Notes under the pieces: model-generated
The model's input: the letters and a program-made list of their open reading frames with translations, nothing else
What the model was told of the DNA's origin: nothing
Database searches by the model: none
In this document: positions 8,696 through 18,909 of the stretch, piece after piece
Position numbering within the stretch: position 1 is the stretch's first letter
How the letters are laid out: each line of letters opens with the position of its first letter
Source: Dissophora ornata
Lineage: Eukaryota > Mortierellomycota > Mortierellomycetes > Mortierellales > Mortierellaceae
DNA length: 24,570 nt
Direction of reading: 5' to 3'
Assembly (NCBI GenBank): GCA_025201705.1
Contig: MU617067.1
Coordinates: 1-24,570 of the forward strand
Translations under genes and position numbers: made by a program

Positions 8696-9804
8696 ATGGC
8701 AAGTCATTGAGAAATGTCACTCACGTGACATGTCTTCATTGAGACAGCAGTTTATTCTACAAACTGAGGAAGGAAGCCTTGTTGTATATCGTCGGCCAAC
8801 CAACACACCACCTACCCATCCATCCATCCATCCATCTGCCAGTCCAATATGGAGCTATCCCCAACTCACGTCGACCTTTCACGATTGAACAAACACTTTG
8901 CAAATACCCCCTCTCTTTTGCCCGTCCATTCTACTGCTCTGTTTCGAGAAGAGCCGTGATACTCGAGTCTTTGACTAGACTTGGATATTACACTCGACAA
9001 GAAAAAAAAAAAGAAACAAGAGAATGCGGTGCAAAAGAGGAGGAGAGCAGGCGTTGATTTGATCAATCTGAAAAAGGTTGCAGAGTTTGCGGGTGTTGGA
9101 CCATGGAGCGGAGCGGAGGACCTACGCAGGATCAGAATAGCTGGAATCACTGGACACCTTCTGAACGACTTTTGCAGGATTCTAAAATATCGATGTCGTA
9201 AAGATTATGATGGCGGACCTTTGATTCCATCCTCACAGCAAAAAGCACTCTGGAAGATCGTCTCTAGAAAAATAGAAAAAAAAACCAGGAACACCGACCT
9301 CTTAAGATATTGGAGATACGACAAAAAAGTCTAATATTGGATTCTCAAAACTGAAAAAAAAAAAAACACAAAAACAAATAGGGTCGCGTTAGAACTAAGA
9401 CTGTCAAGAGAGCCTCCAAGGTCCTCATCGAGAAGTACTACCCTCGTTTGACCCTGGACTTCCAGACCAACAAGAAGATTGCTTCCGAGGTCGCCATCAT
9501 CCCCTCCAAGCGTCTCCGCAACAAGATTGCTGGATTCACCACCCACTTGATGAAGCGTATCCAGCGCGGACCTGTTCGTGGTATCTCCTTCAAGCTCCAG
9601 GAAGAGGAGAGAGAGCGCAAGGACAACTACATCCCCGAGGTCTCGGCTTTGGATACCTCGGCTATCGAGATCGATACCGAGACCCAGAACTTGCTCAAGT
9701 CCTTGAACTTTGAGGAATTGGCTGGTGTTACCGCCATTGAGGTCAAGCAGGCTCCCGTTGAGACTCACCGCAAGCCCCGTGGTGATCGCAAGGAGCGTGC
9801 TTAA
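8696..9804 (+). CDS. RPS17: 40S ribosomal protein eS17 (RPS17)
   Basis: eS17 is a structural protein of the small ribosomal subunit (head/beak region). The main exon 9382-9804 encodes 140 residues from [13 protein letters not shown] to [12 protein letters not shown], and covers the whole protein except the initiator Met. The intact family motifs include [35 protein letters not shown] and [10 protein letters not shown]. The exon begins right after an acceptor (caaatag, ending 9381), with a CTAAT branch-site match 45-51 bases upstream, so the Met must come from an upstream exon. The best candidate is ATG 8696-8698 followed by a GC-type donor (gcaagt), giving a 683-bp intron and a 141-residue protein. 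An ATG-only first exon with a long first intron is common in ribosomal protein genes. The main exon is near certain; the first exon is moderately supported. The gene is convergent with GRS1. Confidence 0.95.
8699..9381 (+). other. Proposed GC-AG first intron of RPS17
   Basis: The donor is gcaagt directly after the start codon and the acceptor is caaatag; branch-like CTAAT lies at 9331-9335. The interval contains a (CCAT)n run near 8817-8836, A-tracts near 9001-9012 and 9355-9366, and two open stretches (8779-9057, 8981-9334) without recognisable motifs. No ATG|GT site giving a better first exon was found between 8500 and 9381. Confidence 0.5.
8721..8728. promoter_or_regulatory. TCACGTGA palindrome near the RPS17 start
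   Basis: An E-box-type CACGTG core (8722-8727) lies within an inverted repeat ATGTCAC (8714-8720) and GTGACAT (8725-8731). CACGTG is the site of Cbf1-type and other bHLH factors in fungi. It lies 22 bases inside the proposed first intron; if the first exon is elsewhere, it would be a promoter site. Confidence 0.4.
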
Positions 9805-9820
9805 GAAGTGAAAGAAAGAA

Positions 9821-9826
9821 AATAAA
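9821..9826 (+). terminator. AATAAA polyadenylation signal of RPS17
   Basis: A canonical hexamer 16 bases after the stop, followed by a T-rich stretch (9829-9839). Confidence 0.6.
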
Positions 9827-10020
9827 CATTTTTTTTTTCTCCCATGAACCTTTTCATCAAAATTGAACATGACTGAGGCAGGTGGCGCTGGAATGCATAC
9901 AAACTATCAGACACCTTGACATGGAAACAAACTAATCACTGAAAATTATATGTATTGAGCGATGATTGCCGATATTTATATGCATTGAGCAATTATTGCT
10001 TTCTGAAAGAATCTCTACGT

Positions 10021-12556
10021 CTATTCGTTGATCTCCTGCGACACGAAGGCTGGGTACTTGGCGGACACCTCGGCCCAGGTAGTCTTGCCATCGCACATGT
10101 CCTTGACCAACTCTACAATGACCTCAATCTTCTCACGGATCTGCTTGGTCGAGTCACGCTCACGGAGAGTGATTGTGTCGTCCTGGGCAGACTGGAAGTC
10201 GACAGTAATACCAAAGGGTGTGCCCAGTTCGTCGTTACGGGCATAGCGACGACCAATGGAGGCACCAGAGTCATCGATCTTGCTCGAGACGCCGCTGCGG
10301 CGGAGCTGGGCTGAGACTTTGATCAAGACGGGCACAAAGACATCATTCGTCGACAATGGGACGAGCAAACACTTTGTTGGTGCAACGATTGGAGGGAATG
10401 ACAACACGCCGCGCTGCTCGCCCTCAGGGCGGGTCCAGTAAACGTGCTCCATCAAGCAGTACAAAATACGACCGATACCGAACGAAGGCTCAATGACGTT
10501 AGGGGTGAATTCGCGAACTATACGACAGTAAAAAGTAGTGCAAAATGACATGTCAGTAACAAATAGAAATGAAGCATCACTCCACTTTCCTCCTGCAAAC
10601 ATGACAGAAACCCACTCCCATAAATATCCTTGTCACTTACTGTGAGTGGTAATGGAAACTCTTTCAAAGCTGGTGATGAGATCATCGGTGATATCGAACG
10701 ACTCGTCATTGACAGAGACCGAGAAAGCGCCGGTGCTATCAAGGGACTTCTTCAACTCTTCCAGCGTAGACTCGTCAAGAGCTGCCAAGTGCTCCTCAAC
10801 TGCCTTGGCATTCTTCTTGAAGCGGGGGCCAAAGACCTTCTTGTTGATCTCGAGCTGAAGCTTCTCCTCAGTCAAAGGCTCTGGCAAGCGCTCACGCACA
10901 ACCAACTTTTCGCCAGTCTTGATCGAGTGCACAGTAAGATCGTATGCAGAGCGGTCAGCACAGCCGACACATTCCTTCCAGCCGTAAGAAGTGTGGATCT
11001 CAGCATCCCAGCAGTCGCAAGCGTAATGGGCCATCTCGTTCTTCATGTGCTGACGGAAACGAACGCGGTCAGGGTTGATACCGATCTTTGTCAGGAACTT
11101 GTGGATGCGAACCAAAAAGTAGCCCAAAGTCTCGTTGTCGACGATCTTCTTCTCCACAGCCTCGCCAACAGTGATCTCCAAAAGCTCGGTCTTGCCCTGG
11201 AGCTGAACAGCAGCAGGCAAAATCTTCAGCTTGTAGTTAGCGACTTCGCTGAAGCGGGCATGTTGCTTCTTAGCGGGATCTACATAGTGTTCAATCTCGG
11301 CCATAGTAAATTCTCTATTCATTTGCCACCAAAAGTAAGTGAGTCAGTTTTTTTTTTGCCACTACAATGGCTCCTTGCCAAAAAAAAAAAAAAAAAAAAA
11401 AAAAACAAAACAAAACAAAACAATAATCGCTTTACCTGACGCGCAAGAGACCCTCGCGAGGCGAAATCTCGTTACGGAAGGAGCGACCGATCTGAGCTGA
11501 GGCAAAGGGCATGCGATCGTTGTTGAACTCCAACAATCTCTTAAAGTTCAGGAACTGTCCCTGAGCAGTCTCGGGACGCAAGAAACCGGGAACATGGCCA
11601 GTTGGTCCAATGCTGCTAGAGAACATAAGGTTGAAGACGACAGGCTCCGAAATATCATTGCCAGTCTCGGGCGATTTGATTTGGTGGGTGCGCATGAGTT
11701 CACCGAGTTCTGGGCCAGAGTAGTTATCAATCTACAAATGAAGCATCGATAACAATCAGGCAATCGATCCAATAGAAGAGTGAGTATGCAAGATATAGCA
11801 TGCGCGCGTTGGTGGTTTGAGGTTGTAAGCATTCTCATCAATCTCTGTTGCGATGATTGGTATCGCACACTCACCTGGGCAAGAATCTCCTTGTATGTCT
11901 GGACGGTGTCGTCTTCAAGACGGACAGCGGTAACCTTGGCAGCCTTCTTCTTCTTCTTCTCGTCCTTGTCTGCCTTGACTTCGACAGGGGCATGGCGGGC
12001 AATCTTATCGCCGTCCAAGCGAGCCTCGAGGACGTTCTCGACCAAGTGATCAGCGCGGAAGATCTCTCCAGTCTTAAGATCCTTGCACATCCAGTCCGAG
12101 AAGCGGTCGACGTGGCCCGAGGTCTTGAGAACCTCAGCAGGCGTCATGATTGAACAGTCAACCTCGAGCATGTCCTCCTCGAGGACGAAGTGCCTGCGCC
12201 ACATCTCCAGTACGTTGGCCTGGAGAGCGCAACCTGGAGGACCGTAGTCATAGAGACCAGCGACACCTGTGGTGGTGGTGTTTGTATATTATAAGACGCA
12301 GATGATATACATGTGTGAGTGAGCTGGTATGCAGTGTGAGTCACCAAGTCCATTGAGTGGTGTGGCAGGGAAAAGAACAGTGATATATCTCCTCTGCGGC
12401 AGGTGGAGGCAGAGTGTACGAGAAGCCTGGTTTTGGCAGAGAGTCGCCGGGCGTTTGTGCTTTACCTCCGTAGAGCGAGAATGCAGGGGCGTAGAAGAAG
12501 CGCTTGCTGAGCAGCTGCTCGAGTGCGACTCTGTTGAAGGCGGGTTCGACGGACAT
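10021..12556 (-). CDS. GRS1: Glycyl-tRNA synthetase (class II, eukaryotic type)
   Basis: The enzyme charges tRNA-Gly with glycine. Five exons: 12556-12466, 12266-11875, 11731-11436, 11314-10641 and 10517-10021. They sum to 1,950 nt, a 649-residue protein, and all four introns (199, 143, 121 and 123 bp) are GT..AG. The N-terminal part has [14 protein letters not shown] sequence (here [11 protein letters not shown], then [12 protein letters not shown]) and [21 protein letters not shown] Lys-rich insertion ([12 protein letters not shown]) lies near residue 140. Class II motif 2 reads [17 protein letters not shown] and motif 3 reads [19 protein letters not shown]; the C-terminal anticodon-binding domain starts near [14 protein letters not shown]. 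There is no WHEP domain, as in yeasts. Length is close to cytosolic fungal GlyRS. An in-frame ATG 132 bases upstream (12688) could give a 44-residue extension. The 3' end converges on RPS17, 216 bp away. Confidence 0.96.
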
Positions 12557-12763
12557 TATGGTGCTGTGGGATTGATGGATTGATGAAAAGGAGGAGGAAT
12601 GAACGAACAGGGGCAGGTCGTTCTTGAACCTTTTGTTCGCTGTGCCAGTGCTGACTCGTTCTGTCTCTAAATACAACAAGCCACACATTATCGTGTCACG
12701 TGCACCACGCTGCGAGATGCCAGATAGCCTTTTTTTTCTTTTCTTTTTATTGTCCGACAGATA
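12557..12763 (-). promoter_or_regulatory. GRS1 upstream region with in-frame upstream ATG and CACGTG box
   Basis: The interval between the GRS1 start and the arrestin stop is only 207 bp and must hold the GRS1 promoter and the arrestin 3' end. CACGTG lies at 12697-12702. An in-frame ATG at 12688-12686 is open through to the main start at 12556. The main ATG context (accataATGtcc) lies just after a Ser/His-rich stretch of the possible extension. Confidence 0.45.
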
Positions 12764-14334
12764 TCATATCGGTACTGGGTTTGCGTAAGAATATTGCTGT
12801 GTATATGCTGCCAGGTCGTATGCATACGTGTCTGTGATCTGGCGGCCGCTAGTGCTGCTACCCTCTGTCAGACTCTCCTGGATACTGCGCCCCTCCAGGC
12901 TATAGCGCGCCTCATGCCCTGCATCTGGGTGCAGAGATCCTTCTACTCTAGTCCTGGAGGAGGAAGATGTCGATGAGATGCTCTCTTCATAGCCCGGTAG
13001 AAGCGATGGCAAGTCGTCTTGGACTAGATGTTGTAGTGCTTCAAATGACCTCCGATCAATTTCTGCCAGTCTGACGCCTTCAACAAGTACGTTCGTGAAC
13101 GACCGATAATAACTTGGTGGATGCGTCTCGTCGACTTTACTATCCTGCTGATGCAGTCCTGACACACAGACTTCAACTTCTTGCTCAGCTGTGTCTAATT
13201 CTTTGCTGTGAGGGTCGGTTGCATCCAGTAATCGACCTTCCAGATCCACAACTACTCGTAAGGTGTGTTTAATTTCAATGTCGACCTGCGGGTGCTTTCC
13301 TGAGCTATGGCAGAATCCTTTTGGTAGAGATCTCCTACGATCATCGATCAAAGTCTCACCGAATTCATCAGACCAATGAGAGAGCGCTACTTTTGGAACT
13401 TTGAAGATTATGCGCTTTGTGATTATTGTTGGATCGCCATCTGGGACAGAGGAGGGCCAGTCGACTATGGGGCAGCTCTGGCGCGAGATCAGCCGTTCTT
13501 CCAGGTGACTATGCAAGGCAGGATCTTGATTTTGGACTGGATCAATCTGAAAAACCGATTCCCATAGTTCGACGGAGACCTTTAGCACAGATGTCTCGTT
13601 CCCCTGAAGACTCAGGTAAATCATCATCTGAATGGTGCCATCCTGTGGAAGGACTAGGCAGGGCGAGGTGATGCGACCTGTCAGTCGGCTGGTACGCTTA
13701 GAAATGAGATGAAGTAACCCAGATCTATAAAATGTATCATTTGGGGTAGCCTCGCGAGGTAACAGAATAACCGGCTTTGTCACTTGATACAACTGAGAGA
13801 ATGGAATGAAAGAGGCCAGCTGGATGGACGCAATCAGTTGATAGCTAATGTTAATGGCGCTTGAAGACAGAGTGGAAGGCAGATCCTGTGGAATCCGGAT
13901 AGCGAATGGGAAGGTGTGAGTCCCGGCAGAGAGAACGTGTGGCTCCTTTGTCCCATTTGACAGAGGGTATTCCTGGTAGTCGAGAATCCGGCAACCGTGG
14001 CTAAATTTGTCTGGGCATCGTATGACATTCACGATACAGGAAGGTCAGTTTGTGGTCTGGACGAGCATAACACGCTGCTGAAAGAGAGTGGATGTTTACC
14101 ACAGGGTTCACAGCGCTTGGCAGCTGGGATTCTGGAGGAGTCAAAAGAAAACGCGCTTCTGGCCAATCCTGCAAGGCGCAGACGGAGCCAGCGCACCTTT
14201 GTTGCCTTGGAGACGGTTACTGTGATGGATCCCTCGATGAGACATTGCGCTTCTAAAGACTGTGGGGTTCCAACAAACAGATATGGCTCCTTCAAACTGA
14301 TCGTGAGCCACTCCTCAGTGACATCGGAGACCAT
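12764..14334 (-). CDS. Alpha-arrestin (ART/ALY-type ubiquitin-ligase adaptor)
   Basis: Proteins of this class link membrane transporters to Rsp5/NEDD4-type ubiquitin ligases and so trigger endocytosis. Exons 14334-14100 and 14010-12764 join across an 89-bp intron (donor gtaaac, acceptor cccag) to give 493 residues; the junction codon becomes Asp. The start at ATG 14334 is chosen because homology-like sequence begins at once (WLTISLKEPYLFVGTPQ, then IEGSITVTVSKATKVR), an arrestin N-domain; the open extension upstream is a CT-repeat artefact. The C-domain follows (LVLPQDGTIQMMIYLSLQGN, KRIIFKVPKVALSHW, DIEIKHTLRVVVDLEG). After it comes a Ser-rich tail with a PPxY motif (HPPSYY, residues 376-379) and an LPxY-like motif (LPGY, 416-419), which bind WW domains in this family. 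The cargo cannot be told from sequence. Confidence 0.88.
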
Positions 14335-14411
14335 TTTTGAGGTGTGCGGGTGAGCGTGGGGATGGGTGATGGGCGGCGTGGATATGGATGGGCGGAGTGG
14401 AGACGTTAAGA

Positions 14412-14461
<50 letters not shown>

Positions 14462-14463
14462 AA
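14335..14463 (-). promoter_or_regulatory. Arrestin 5' region with (GA)n tract
   Basis: An imperfect GA run (14409-14463, read as CT on the coding strand) lies 75 bases upstream of the start. Long pyrimidine tracts before the start codon are typical of fungal core promoters and leaders. Confidence 0.5.
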
Positions 14464-15341
14464 AGCAGAAGTCGGGTAAAAGGACAATTTATTTCCTGGG
14501 CTGAACCGCAGTCGATAAGATTGGAACCGGCGGACACAACACACTGGCCATTCGCGAAGCGATGAATCTCTTGGGCGTAATAATGTTTAATTTTACCTCA
14601 CCGGAGCCAGCCTTCCCTTTTTTGTCGCGGAAAAGATCCGTAATGCACATCCACGCAGGTGTAGCCCAAACTTGGAAACCATCGTTCAACAACAACAAAC
14701 CAAAACAAACCAGTTCTTTGCAAAGCGCCGCGACATCTATATTTGAAGTCTGACGCGACCTCTGCAAAGGATACCAAATGCCTCTGTCCTGCCCTGATGA
14801 CACGTATCGTCTTGGCAAATCGTACAATTGAGAGCACATGCGGTTTACGCCCTGGTATTACACTCATTTGCTGCGTTCCCATTCGATTCTTTGCACCACC
14901 GAAAGCATAAATATAGAAAACAAGTTGTTTTTACAGTCGTGCATCTTCTTTGAGTCTTGGCAAACAATTCGCGTTCTAGAGTCCAAAAGTCGCGTTTTAC
15001 ATCGCCAAAGCAAAGCAGTACTGTATGATCTTGTGAGCATAGGCTCCATGTGCCTCTATCTCTATTCCCATGGTCCGTGCTACGTCCATGCCTGACGTCA
15101 AGTGGCTGTGGCAGTGGTACCAGATTACATGCAAGTGTTTTATTGCGCCTCTGAACAGGGCAGAGAATTATCATAATAGAGCATAGAGACAGATCAGGAA
15201 GTCGAATTAATGATCGGTGACGAGCTCGCGGCGGTCGATGGTTTGATGACAGTTCCTAATGCCGACGCCCGCCTTTACTACTGTATATTCCTTGACCTAA
15301 GCACTGATCTCCGTCTCCTCCCTGGCACTCTCAAGGGGTGT
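14464..15341. other. Intergenic interval, no gene seen
   Basis: About 880 bp between the arrestin 5' region and the 3' end of the next gene. Several short ORFs exist on both strands, but none has a motif or plausible splice partners. I checked by eye for tRNA-like GGTTCRA boxes and found none. Confidence 0.5.
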
Positions 15342-16088
15342 TTACGCCGACTCTGAGGTTTCGATCACCTTGCCCGTGCGCAAGACCTTGTTGTCGACAT
15401 CCAATCCAGCTCCAATTTCCTCTGCAATGTGTGGAACGAAGATGACAGGTGAGTAAAGTTTTTGTACACCTGTCATAACCGGAGCTACCGTATAATCTCA
15501 AGTTAAAAATGCGTCCTTACCGGCCTCATTGGCCAAGGTCTTGACCTCGTCCTCGTCGATGTCGCCTTCATCCTATCCGAAAAATCGCATAGGAGGAATA
15601 CACAGTAAGATCATCTATGGGCCAAAGATAGCTAAAATGCGGAAAGGACATAGGCCATCACCGCGGCGAGGAATCGAGGTTATAGCAAAACAAACCTTGT
15701 CTGAATCCACGTCCGAGTCTCCCTCACCGTCGGAATCCGAAAAGTCACTGTCATCGTCATCTTCGTCTTCTGATGAAGGCTTAAAGTCCTCATCGGATTC
15801 GTCATCGGACTAGGTGTCATGGATTGGATGTTGCGTGAGTGGCCGAGTCCTGTGTACGAGGCGGATGGCGCTGTTGCGGCGGCAAAAGGTCAAATGAAAA
15901 AGAAAAAAAAAACTTACATCAAGATCATCCAGGATCGTAAGCTTCTTTTCGGCGAGAGTCTTGTCCTTTTTGGCTTTCTTGGAGGACTCCACGACGTCGG
16001 TTGTCTCGGGGGAGGTTGACGATATCTTGAGCTCCGAGAACTGGTCCTCGACAGAGGCAGATTCTTGGGTGTCAACGTTGTTGGACAT
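15342..16088 (-). CDS. Small acidic protein, possibly CHZ1-like histone chaperone
   Basis: Four exons: 16088-15918, 15809-15696, 15572-15521 and 15421-15342. They sum to 417 nt, giving 138 residues, with introns of 108, 123 and 99 bp that keep phase. The N-terminal 57 residues carry a Lys patch (SSKKAKKDKTLAEKK). The middle is a strongly acidic Asp/Glu/Ser run (SDDESDEDFKPSSEDEDDDD, then SDFSDSDGEGDSDVDSDK), then DEGDIDEDEVKTLANEA. The end, AGLDVDNKVLRTGKVIE, loosely matches the CHZ motif (Ile/Leu-Asp..Asn..., then an Arg/Gly/Lys-rich end) of the H2A.Z-H2B chaperone Chz1. Size and acidity also fit Chz1. It could instead be another acidic nuclear protein. The exon structure is firm; the function is tentative. 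It lies in tandem with the F-box gene, 326 bp apart. Confidence 0.75.
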
Positions 16089-16414
16089 GGTTGTTCAGGG
16101 TTGGTCTTGAGTGAGTAAGGGTTTGTACTGTTGAAGTTGTCTAAGCGAGTCCAGACCGGTAACGACGAATCCACGGCAAACAAACAAAGTTGGGTTGAAG
16201 TGGGGGACAGGAAGAGAAGGGCGGAGAAGAGAAAAGAAGAGAAGAGAACAGATTTGGCAAAGAAGAGGATTTTGCTTACGTTACACAGAGCAAGAGCAAA
16301 ATATCATGTGGGTCAAAACGAACAGGCTTTTTATTTGCTGTTGTTGCTGCTACTGCTGCTGCTGCTACTACTGTCATTATCATTTGCAGCAGGGGTGCCA
16401 GGTCGACAGCGATG
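16089..16414 (-). promoter_or_regulatory. Short intergenic region with trinucleotide repeat
   Basis: The 326 bp between the F-box gene stop and the acidic-protein start contain an imperfect (CTG)n-type tract at 16336-16373 and a purine-rich stretch (about 16200-16270, CT-rich on the coding strand). The latter is the likely promoter/leader of the acidic-protein gene. Confidence 0.45.
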
Positions 16415-18036
16415 CTATCCAAAGAACGTAGTGTCTATATCCCCGGCAAAGTCCCACACAACAATGTTCTTATCCTGCGACGTGCTGTGTGTGTGTGTGT
16501 CAAGAGTCAAATGAGAATGCGCTCTGCTAAGTCATCGTTGCTACAGTGCCCATGTCAGCGTAAAACACATGCATGCTGCAATAGCAAAGCGAAAGCTATA
16601 TACCTTATGATGCGGCTGCACGAGAACTGGACATCAAAGACCCAACTGACGTGTCCACTGCTGAGATTCAGCGTGCATTCGCCAGTCTTCATGTCCCAGA
16701 CCTTGACCGTGCAGTCGTAGCTCCCGCTGACGATCCTGTTCTGATCAAAGTGTAGCGTCCGGACCAAGTCGTCATGTCCAGTCAGGACACGCGTGCATTT
16801 GCCCGTCGCCGCCTCCCATATCCTTATAGTCTTGTCGTTTGAGCCCGAGACGATTGTCTCTCCATCGAATTGCACACACGCTAGTCCTCGCTTATGACCA
16901 ACAAAGTCGCGTATGCAGAGTCCTGTCGCTACATCCCAGAGCTTGACGAGTTCATCGCCAGACGCAGAGACTACCTGACCCTGGTGCAACTGCACAGCAT
17001 TGACAGGCCCCCGATGGCCCACCATGATCTTTAGCAGGGCCATCGTGCGCACATCCCAGACCCTGATCGACGTATCCTTGGAGCAACTGATGATATACTG
17101 GTCGTCAAAGCACACGTCCAACACACCAGCTGTGTGGCCATACAGGCGCGTGTGAGGCTTCTGGGTCTTCATGTCCCACACAATGATCGTTTTGTCGGAA
17201 GACCCAGAGACCATCATCCTTTCGTTAAACTGCAAACACAGGACAGAGAGCGAGTGTCCTTCAAGTGTGCTGGTGCATTGGAGCGTTCTCGCGTCCCAAA
17301 ACTTGATGGTGTGGTCCCTTGATCCTGTCACGATCTTTGTGCTATCAAACTGGATACAGTAGACACTATCTTCGTGGCCAATGAGCTTGGTCTTGGCAGG
17401 CATGGACTTCCAACGAGCCTCGAGCGCCTTGCGATCGCGGCAAAGCCTTTTCCAGTCCAACAGGCTGTGTGTCGATGCGGCCTCCTTGCGTGCAACATCC
17501 CAGTACTGGTGTGTAACATTGTATGTCGAGACAGGTTGTGAGGCTGGGATGTTAATCTTCCATCGCCGTTGGTAGAGAAAAATGCTTCTCCAGATCTCGC
17601 TGTCCTCTGACAGCTGCTTCCATGCCTTAGAGATAATTGCTGCTTTGGCCAGAGTGGCCATGTCCATAAAACATAGGATGTACGTTGCCACCTCGTAGGG
17701 CAACTTGAGAAGGATGTCTATCCGTGGGCCGTCCAGCAGCATTGAATAGAGTTGGTCCTCGAGTCTAGCTCGCTCTACGAGCGAGGGATACGTAGGGCTT
17801 GACCGATGAGAAGGCTGTGCGGCCGAGTGTTTAGACATGTTCACAGGTCCAGGTATGAAAGTCAAGCCTGCCGAGTTGAATGTCCGAGTCGAGAACGTTC
17901 GCACGTCTGGAGGGTAGGGGGACCTGAGGCCCGAGGGTGATGGGTTCGTGTTGGGGAGGCGAAGTATTGAGGACTCTGCAATGTCACTGCGGATCGTTCT
18001 TGCGGGAAGGGGCAGAGAAGGAAAAGAGGACGTCAT
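16415..18036 (-). CDS. F-box/WD40-repeat protein (SCF substrate receptor)
   Basis: The protein is expected to bind Skp1 through its F-box and recognise phosphorylated targets with its WD40 propeller, as Cdc4, Met30 and Pof1 do. Exons 18036-16604 and 16484-16415 join across a 119-bp intron to give 500 residues. The start at ATG 18036 is the first ATG of the frame. Residues 1-95 are Ser/Pro-rich. The F-box lies at about 108-155 (LLKLPYEVATYILCFMDMAT, then AWKQLSEDSEIWRSIF). A linker follows, with LLDWKRLCRDRKALEARWKS. Seven WD40 repeats run from 217 to 500, each with the GH...SGS.D.T...WD pattern (for example GHSLSVLC...SGSSDKTIIVWD). The last blade is completed only by the small terminal exon (STSQDKNIVVWDFAG). 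The substrate cannot be told. Confidence 0.95.
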
Positions 18037-18909
18037 TGTCGTGCTCACGGCGAAGCTGTGTGTTGTGTGTGTGAGGAATGGGAGAGGGGGTGAGGTGAAA
18101 GAACGGGAAAGAGCAGCGGCTTGCGGATTCAAGGATTCAAGGATTCAAGGGCGAGGGAGGGTGGTGGGAACGCAGTCTTTATATTGCTGCAGAAATGTCC
18201 CGATGATCGTCGAGCTCATGTGCATTCCAGTCATGACAGAAAGAGGGGAGAGCAAGGACAATGAATGGAGATGCAGAGATGCAGAGGAGCAGAGAGAAGA
18301 CGGCGACGACAAGAGGGCGGAGCGTTGGGCAGTTGAGACTGACGCAACGGGCCGACAAAGAAAGCGGAGACACAGAAGCAACCCCAGGAGGAGGAGGAGG
18401 AGGAGGAGGAGAGGAAAGACGGGGTCTCGGAATACAGGCGTGCATGGGTGCATGGATGTGTATGGCACGATGTTTGGTGCGTGCACGTCTCTGGGGCGCG
18501 ACGCCACGGGCGCGACGACCCGCGTCGCGCACTGGCGCTTCTTCTTGCGCTGATCTCTTTCTTGACTGTGATGCCAGTCCGTGATCAGAGACAAAAGAGA
18601 CCGCAAAATAAATTTTTCACGCCCGGTGGAGCGAATGTGTGTAGACTAATGATGCGTGAAATGTGTGTAATATGTGTGTGGGTGCAAAGTGCGCGTGGTC
18701 CATGCTTTGCTTCCACCCGCTCCCACTACAGCCCACCCGTCTTCCTATTCCCTTTCCCCCATTCCTCATTCCCCATCCTCTCCCCCTCCTTGTCCCATCC
18801 ATTCTCGACACAACCGCCTGCCCATTCCGCCTGCAAGCCAGAGCCACCCCCTTTTGTCCAAACAGCACCACCCGCCTTCGTCACATCATCCCCCTAATAT
18901 CTGCGCAAC
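18037..18909. promoter_or_regulatory. Divergent promoter region between F-box and syntaxin genes
   Basis: The 873 bp serve both genes. A (GGA)n tract sits at 18386-18413. Purine-rich sequence near 18000-18130 (CT-rich for the F-box strand) and a strongly pyrimidine-rich block at about 18700-18890 (for the syntaxin) are the likely leaders. Long ORFs across this interval come from the low complexity and show no motifs. Confidence 0.55.

Noticed and set aside
8981..9334. 117-codon plus-strand ORF before RPS17
   Set aside because: It lies inside the proposed RPS17 first intron, begins with an A-tract-coded Lys run and has no recognisable motif.
9331..9870. 179-codon minus-strand ORF opposite RPS17
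   Set aside because: It mirrors the RPS17 main exon, with Phe/Leu-rich ends from T-tracts; no independent evidence.
10630..11439. 269-codon plus-strand ORF opposite GRS1
   Set aside because: It is an antisense shadow of GRS1 exons 4 and 3, whose splice structure and motifs are unambiguous; the shadow ends in an A-tract-coded Lys run and has no motif.
11732..11874. C/D snoRNA-like pattern (ttgatga ... ctga) in a GRS1 intron
   Set aside because: The C box lacks the purine at its first position, there is no convincing C'/D' pair or terminal stem, and such short matches are expected by chance.
14335..14544. N-terminal extension of the arrestin reading with a Ser/Leu-rich, signal-like stretch
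   Set aside because: The Ser/Leu repeat comes from the CT microsatellite in the leader; arrestin homology starts right after ATG 14334, which has a good context.
18145..18606. 153-codon minus-strand ORF with a poly-Leu segment
   Set aside because: The Leu run is the (GGA)n tract read in reverse; the region is the divergent promoter, and no motif supports a gene.
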